Origin: Oscillospiraceae bacterium
Lineage (GTDB): Bacteria > Bacillota_A > Clostridia > Oscillospirales > CAG-272
Assembly (NCBI GenBank): GCA_015064425.1
Contig: SVSF01000030.1
Location: 1 to 17,800, forward strand
Direction: 5' to 3'
Length of the DNA stretch: 17,800 bases
The position numbers and the translations under genes were made by a program. Every line of letters begins with the position of its first letter. Position 1 is the stretch's first letter. Shown here piece by piece: positions 14,102 to 17,800 of this stretch. The notes below the pieces were generated by a model. The model made no database searches. It worked only from the letters and a program-made list of their open reading frames with translations, and was not told where the DNA came from.

Positions 14102-15322
14102 TTATTTACGCTTTCTCAAAAGATATTCATCAAGCTTTTCCTTCATATTGTCAGGCATCTCTCTTGCCACGGGGCAGAATACAGAATTTGCCATACGGGA
14201 TGCAAAAGCTTTTATAAATTTGATATCCTCCTCTATCTGAGCTGTCTTCAAGACCTCAAAGGTGTCGTATGAGGTATGTATAGGCGCAATATCTCCTCCT
14301 GCGGAACGGGCAAAGCTGACTGCGGGAATGCCCTTATCGGCAAACGGAGTGGAGTCACTTGAATACACATCCTGATAAGACTTTACCTGAAATCCCTTTT
14401 CATAGCCAAGATAGCTGATATAATGCACCAGAGCATTCTCCGCTGTAGAGCATGCAATAAATTTACCCATAACAGAACCTATCATATCGAGATTTATAAC
14501 AAGTACCGCATCCTTCAGCTCTTCCTCATGAGCTTCACAGTAGGCCTTGGAGCCGAGTAGTCCTCTCTCTTCGCTTCCGCAGAAGATAAAGCGTGTGCTG
14601 TATCTGGGTCTGTTCTCCGCAAAATACTCCGCAAGTGCCATGATTCCCACGCATCCTGACATATTGTCATATGCGCCTTGGGAAAGAGACGTTGTGTCAT
14701 AATGTGCGGTAAAAATTATTTTTTGATCTATCTCACCTTCGATATCGGCTACAACGTTATGAGAGGTACCCTTGTATTCATATTGCTTCAAAACTATTTT
14801 TGCATTTTTTCCTTCATTTTTTATCAGCGCAACAGCGTCCTTGGCGTTGATATTAACACCGGGTATCTTCTCGCCTTTTGAAACGTAAGATCTGAGTTCT
14901 CTGTGGTCTATATCGTGATCATTATAGTTAACATTTCCGCTGTAAGTGATAAATCCCAGTGCTCCGTTAGCGAGAAGATCTCTGTACCTCCAGGCTCCGA
15001 GAGATCCGTCTATAAGAACTATCTTTCCTTTGCAAAGTGATTGAGAATATTTGTCGTTTTCCCTTAAGTAGTAAAGAGGCGCCTCAACTTCCGATGAGCC
15101 TGCGCAAAGATATCCCTTGCAGGGAATTTCCTTACCATCTACGATCAATACGGCTTCTTTTATATCCGCCATATCTACCTCAAAAGCTTCAAGTTTCGCC
15201 TCAACACCAAGAGAAGCGCACACCTCCTTAATATATTCCGCTGTGCGGAGCTCCTCTTCGCTTCCTCCGGTACGGATATACGCCGTATCCGAAAATATTT
15301 TTTCTATTTTTTTGTAATCCAT
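14102..15322 (-). CDS. M28-family zinc metallopeptidase with PA-type insert
   Basis: A 406-residue peptidase of the M28 (aminopeptidase Y/S-like) family. All ligands of the two-zinc site are visible: AHYDT (H207, D209), GAYDNMSG (D219), GSEERG (E251 general base, E252), NLDMIG (D279) and IHTSYD (H349). Residues about 80-180 form a protease-associated (PA)-like insert preceding the catalytic core. No signal peptide is seen, so it is probably cytoplasmic, releasing amino acids from peptides. It lies 23 bp downstream of the GH78-like gene with no terminator between, indicating an operon, and ends at a terminator. The start is ATG at 15322, 4-5 bases after GGGGGA. A TTG at 15334 extends the frame but has no ribosome binding site. 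Why a peptidase is paired with a rhamnosidase-like enzyme is unclear; a glycopeptide substrate would explain both. Confidence 0.93.
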   Translation of the reverse strand: MDYKKIEKIFSDTAYIRTGGSEEELRTAEYIKEVCASLGVEAKLEAFEVDMADIKEAVLIVDGKEIPCKGYLCAGSSEVEAPLYYLRENDKYSQSLCKGKIVLIDGSLGAWRYRDLLANGALGFITYSGNVNYNDHDIDHRELRSYVSKGEKIPGVNINAKDAVALIKNEGKNAKIVLKQYEYKGTSHNVVADIEGEIDQKIIFTAHYDTTSLSQGAYDNMSGCVGIMALAEYFAENRPRYSTRFIFCGSEERGLLGSKAYCEAHEEELKDAVLVINLDMIGSVMGKFIACSTAENALVHYISYLGYEKGFQVKSYQDVYSSDSTPFADKGIPAVSFARSAGGDIAPIHTSYDTFEVLKTAQIEEDIKFIKAFASRMANSVFCPVAREMPDNMKEKLDEYLLRKRK

Positions 15323-15345
15323 ATTGTCCCCCAAGATCAGATCTT

Positions 15346-17436
15346 TTACTTTTTAATATATTTAAGAGCCTCGGACAAAGCATAAGCAGCATAGGACGCA
15401 AAACCGTGATCAAGGCTTCCCTTTAATTCCCGATGCTCCCACAAAGTACCCGTTCTCTCACACATCTTACTGAAAAATTCCGTCACATCTTTCGGTATAA
15501 GCTCATACATTCCCAAAGTCATCAGAGATTTAAGCCGCAGATAAAACCCAATAAATGCATTTACGGGAACGAACTTCCGCCCGTCGGCTGTCGCATCTTT
15601 AAATCCCGAGCGTACATACTCTGAAAGCCTTTTATATTCCGGTGCATTAAGATCCGCTCCGCCGAAAAGAATAGCGTAATACTGACAAGCCTCCGAACTG
15701 TTTCCGGTATTGCGCAGCTTTCCCGTTTCATCTCTGAGAGCATTGTCCGTAAACATAAGTCCGTCAAAGGAAAGCTGACGTGTCCTGCGTCTGAGTGCCT
15801 CCGCCTTGTTTTTAAATCTTTCCTCACCATATATTCTGTAGGCAGATTCGAATACCTCTGCGTAAAGAAAATTACTTGGATAATTTACGTTCTTCGTCCA
15901 GGAATTTGCATCGGACCATTCCACAAAATTCCAGGAAGGCAGATCTTCAAGCAGACCGTCTTCATTCTCAAAAGCTTCAAGCCCTTCTATAATATTTATA
16001 ACACTTTCTTTAAAAAGCCCCGGGTCTGCATCTTTATTTCTTTTCGTCAGATATTCCCCAAGCTCAATGACGTACCACATACACCATTGAGGTATAAACT
16101 CGCTGACTCCGTTAAGCTCTCTGATATCGGAAGGATAGCACATAGGGAGCATCCCTTCGCTTGAAAGCTTCTCTCTTGACAGTCTAAAATTTTCAAGAAA
16201 AGCATCCTCAACAGGTACTTTTCCGAAAAAGTGAAATTCCGCATTGGCTGTAAAATAGGAATCGCAAAGAAATCCCGCACGTTCTCTGGAAGGACAGTCA
16301 GTATACAGATCCACCGCATTATGAGCGAAGGTATGCAGTGCGGAATCATATATCTCCTTATAAATCGGATCGTCGGTATCTATACTTTTTGCATTGCTTA
16401 TATCGTACCGATAAGTCTTTACTCCGAAATCACATAACTCGATCTCTCCGGTTTTGACCGTAACTATGGCGAAACGGAAAGCATAAGGCTCAAAGCTGAT
16501 ACCGGAGCTTTTTCCGCAAGGCAGAATGTATTCGATAACATTATGACAGTTTATGTTTGTAAATGAAAAGATTCCGTCCTCGCAATATTCCGAGAAGCCG
16601 ATAACCACATCCGCATTCTTCTTTACTTTTGCGGAAAAATTTATAAAACCGCATTCTGTACGGGAAAGGTCAAACAACGCATATTCTCCCGCTTTAAGAG
16701 TTACGGGAAGCTTCTCATCCGCAGTTCTTATGCTTTGACGTTGCTGCTGCAGCCAGCGGAACGGCTTTCGCTCCGTTTCGGTCTCATCAAAATATCCCCA
16801 ATTTTCGGGAAGGCTTTTCCAGGAATATTTAAAAGGTTTGCAAGGCATCGTCTCATCGTAAACGAAAGTACCGATACATATAGCTTTATCAGCAAAAATG
16901 TCTCTGTATTCGGGATACGGAGCCACACGGTTCAAAAATATAGGTGCGTGTGGGATAACATCCGGCATTAAGCGTATACCTTCTTTTTCTTCCATATTCC
17001 ATATCTCGCTGAAATGGCGCTGAACGGAATAACGTTCCGTGCGCTGTACTCTTTCCTTCATTTCCGAGACCGTAAAATCCCGTCCTGTATATGCAATAAT
17101 TTTCTCCCCTAAGGACAGCTCTGCGCACAGAAAAGAGTCGCCAAGGCAAGTAGAGAATGATCTGCATCCATATCCTGCCACTTCTATGCGAAGTATGTTC
17201 TCTCCGCTGCAGCTGTACGGGCCGAGAGGTATTTTGTCAAGTCTTGCATATCCCCTCGCCGTTCTTGCGGGACCGAAAGCAACAAAACGGCCGTTAACAA
17301 ACAAACGGTAAAAAGTGCAGGCTGTTAACAGAAGTTCGGTATTTTCCAGTTCTTCTGTTCTTGCCTCAAAAGCGAGACTGAGATTCATTTCCCTCTCACG
17401 TCCTTTGATCCACACACATTTTGCTTTTTTAAACAT
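15346..17436 (-). CDS. GH78-like alpha-L-rhamnosidase family enzyme
   Basis: A 696-residue glycosidase with the GH78 architecture. The N-terminal beta-sandwich part includes FYRLFVNGRFVAFGPAR (42-58), the carbohydrate-binding-like fold that precedes the catalytic domain. A further beta region follows, then the (alpha/alpha)6 barrel from about residue 360. DCPSRERAGFLCD (380-392) gives D380, E385 and D392, with the same spacing as D567, E572 and D579 of Bacillus RhaB. TLWEHRE supplies E667, matching the base E841. WNFVEWSD (502-509) lines the site. The usual GWTGD is GFLCD, so substrate specificity may differ. There is no signal peptide, so it is probably cytoplasmic. The start at 17436 is chosen for GGGAGGG (17445-17451). 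The open frame runs 46 codons further upstream, but that stretch has no ribosome binding site and looks non-coding. It forms an operon with the M28 peptidase. Confidence 0.87.
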   Translation of the reverse strand: MFKKAKCVWIKGREREMNLSLAFEARTEELENTELLLTACTFYRLFVNGRFVAFGPARTARGYARLDKIPLGPYSCSGENILRIEVAGYGCRSFSTCLGDSFLCAELSLGEKIIAYTGRDFTVSEMKERVQRTERYSVQRHFSEIWNMEEKEGIRLMPDVIPHAPIFLNRVAPYPEYRDIFADKAICIGTFVYDETMPCKPFKYSWKSLPENWGYFDETETERKPFRWLQQQRQSIRTADEKLPVTLKAGEYALFDLSRTECGFINFSAKVKKNADVVIGFSEYCEDGIFSFTNINCHNVIEYILPCGKSSGISFEPYAFRFAIVTVKTGEIELCDFGVKTYRYDISNAKSIDTDDPIYKEIYDSALHTFAHNAVDLYTDCPSRERAGFLCDSYFTANAEFHFFGKVPVEDAFLENFRLSREKLSSEGMLPMCYPSDIRELNGVSEFIPQWCMWYVIELGEYLTKRNKDADPGLFKESVINIIEGLEAFENEDGLLEDLPSWNFVEWSDANSWTKNVNYPSNFLYAEVFESAYRIYGEERFKNKAEALRRRTRQLSFDGLMFTDNALRDETGKLRNTGNSSEACQYYAILFGGADLNAPEYKRLSEYVRSGFKDATADGRKFVPVNAFIGFYLRLKSLMTLGMYELIPKDVTEFFSKMCERTGTLWEHRELKGSLDHGFASYAAYALSEALKYIKK

Positions 17437-17470
17437 ATTACATACCCTCCCGCTTTGATTTGACTTTACC

Positions 17471-17499
17471 ATACGGAGATTTTTTTGTGCTGTCCGTAT
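17471..17499. promoter_or_regulatory. Inverted repeat upstream of the GH78-like gene
   Basis: ATACGGA (17471-17477) and TCCGTAT (17493-17499) are perfect 7-bp inverted arms with a 15-bp spacer, about two helical turns centre to centre. They lie 35-63 bp upstream of the start codon. This is a plausible operator for the operon. No convincing -35/-10 pair was found beside it. Confidence 0.45.
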
Positions 17500-17548
17500 A
17501 ATTTGGGGCAGAACAAAACCTAGGGCTTTTGAGTTAAGGTGCAAAATT

Positions 17549-17575
17549 GTTGCCCTCCGTTTGTTCGGAGACAAC
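17549..17575 (-). terminator. Possible terminator of the M3-type peptidase gene
   Basis: A stem pairs GTTGTCTCCG with CGGAGGGCAAC (read leftward), with one bulge and one G-U pair around a six-base loop. The following T tract is short (AATTTTG), so termination may be weak. It lies 21 bp after the peptidase stop. Confidence 0.55.
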
Positions 17576-17595
17576 GGTCTTACTTCCTTGCTATC

Positions 17596-17800
17596 CTAAT
17601 AAATATCCGTGAGTTTTTTTAGTTCGATGTACGTTTGTTCTTCATAAGGTGTTTTCAATCCTGCTTTTACAATGGTTGAAATAAAGTCTTCTTCATTCTC
17701 AGGCTCCTCCACGATCATTCTGTACATCTCAGCTGCAGCGGCATAATCGTCCTTGCTCTTAATATATATCTGCAACGCCGAGATCTGTGCCGTAGCATAG
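17596..17800 (-). CDS. M3-family oligoendopeptidase-like protein, C-terminal fragment
   Basis: Only the last 67 codons are in the window; the gene continues beyond the right edge. The fragment starts YATAQISALQIYIKSKDDY and contains AAAEMYRMIVEEPENEEDF. It ends with STIVKAGLKTPYEEQTY before a TAG stop. This matches the C-terminal helical end of M3/PepF-type oligoendopeptidases, where a Y-x-(I/T)-(G/A)-x-x-SA-x-x helix is followed by a KAGL-(S/N/T)P-FE-type ending. The zinc-binding HEXXH would lie upstream and cannot be seen. It probably degrades cytoplasmic oligopeptides. The assignment rests on a short stretch, so confidence is moderate. It is transcribed toward the GH78-like gene, with a weak terminator between. 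Confidence 0.6.
   Translation of the reverse strand, partial: YATAQISALQIYIKSKDDYAAAAEMYRMIVEEPENEEDFISTIVKAGLKTPYEEQTYIELKKLTDIY

Noticed and set aside
17497..17502. TATAAT on the plus strand upstream of the GH78-like gene
   Set aside because: No matching -35 and no rightward gene follows. The bases are better explained as part of the inverted repeat.
17437..17574. 46-codon N-terminal extension of the GH78-like protein
   Set aside because: No ribosome binding site lies before it, it covers a likely terminator and an inverted repeat, and a strong GGGAGGG precedes the internal ATG at 17436.

Overview
The window looks like a chromosomal segment of a Gram-positive, Clostridia-like gut Firmicute. 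The basis is AGGAGG-type ribosome binding sites, consensus TTGACA/TATAAT promoters (several with an extended TGnTATAAT -10), many rho-independent terminators, short lipoprotein signal peptides, and an ECF sigma factor paired with an RsgI-like anti-sigma factor. The genus cannot be fixed from the sequence alone. No rRNA, tRNA, CRISPR array, insertion sequence or phage gene was seen.

Layout, left to right. An AT-rich, repeat-containing region (1-344) precedes a 79-residue two-helix membrane protein. A shared terminator follows, then a leftward ECF sigma/anti-sigma pair (652-2470). Next come leftward single genes with their own promoters and terminators: an SDR oxidoreductase and a Gfo/Idh/MocA sugar-type dehydrogenase. 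A GH127-like glycosidase (leftward) and an AraC-family regulator (rightward) diverge from a 129-bp region containing a palindrome. Then come a leftward metallophosphoesterase fused to an ASCH domain, a rightward Thr/Glu-rich lipoprotein, and a convergent leftward operon of a second Thr/Glu-rich lipoprotein plus an SGNH esterase. The right part is leftward: a GH92 alpha-mannosidase-like enzyme, a glycerate kinase pseudogene, an operon of a GH78 alpha-L-rhamnosidase-like enzyme with an M28 peptidase, and the C-terminus of an M3-type oligopeptidase running off the end.

Two themes link the genes. First, three glycosidases (GH127, GH92, GH78 types), an SGNH hydrolase and an Idh-type dehydrogenase suggest use of plant or host glycans. 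The glycosidases lack signal peptides, so they probably act in the cytoplasm on imported oligosaccharides, and the AraC regulator probably controls at least the GH127-like gene. Second, the two lipoprotein genes, about 3 kb apart and convergent, share an identical ECF-type promoter layout (GGAAC-N16-CGTCTAAAG), similar leaders and similar Thr/Glu linkers. They look like members of one ECF regulon. Whether the ECF sigma in this window drives them is inference, since its own upstream region lacks the motif.

Several starts were chosen by ribosome binding site rather than longest reading frame: the GH78-like gene at 17436, GH92 at 13657, M28 at 15322 and the phosphoesterase at 8534.
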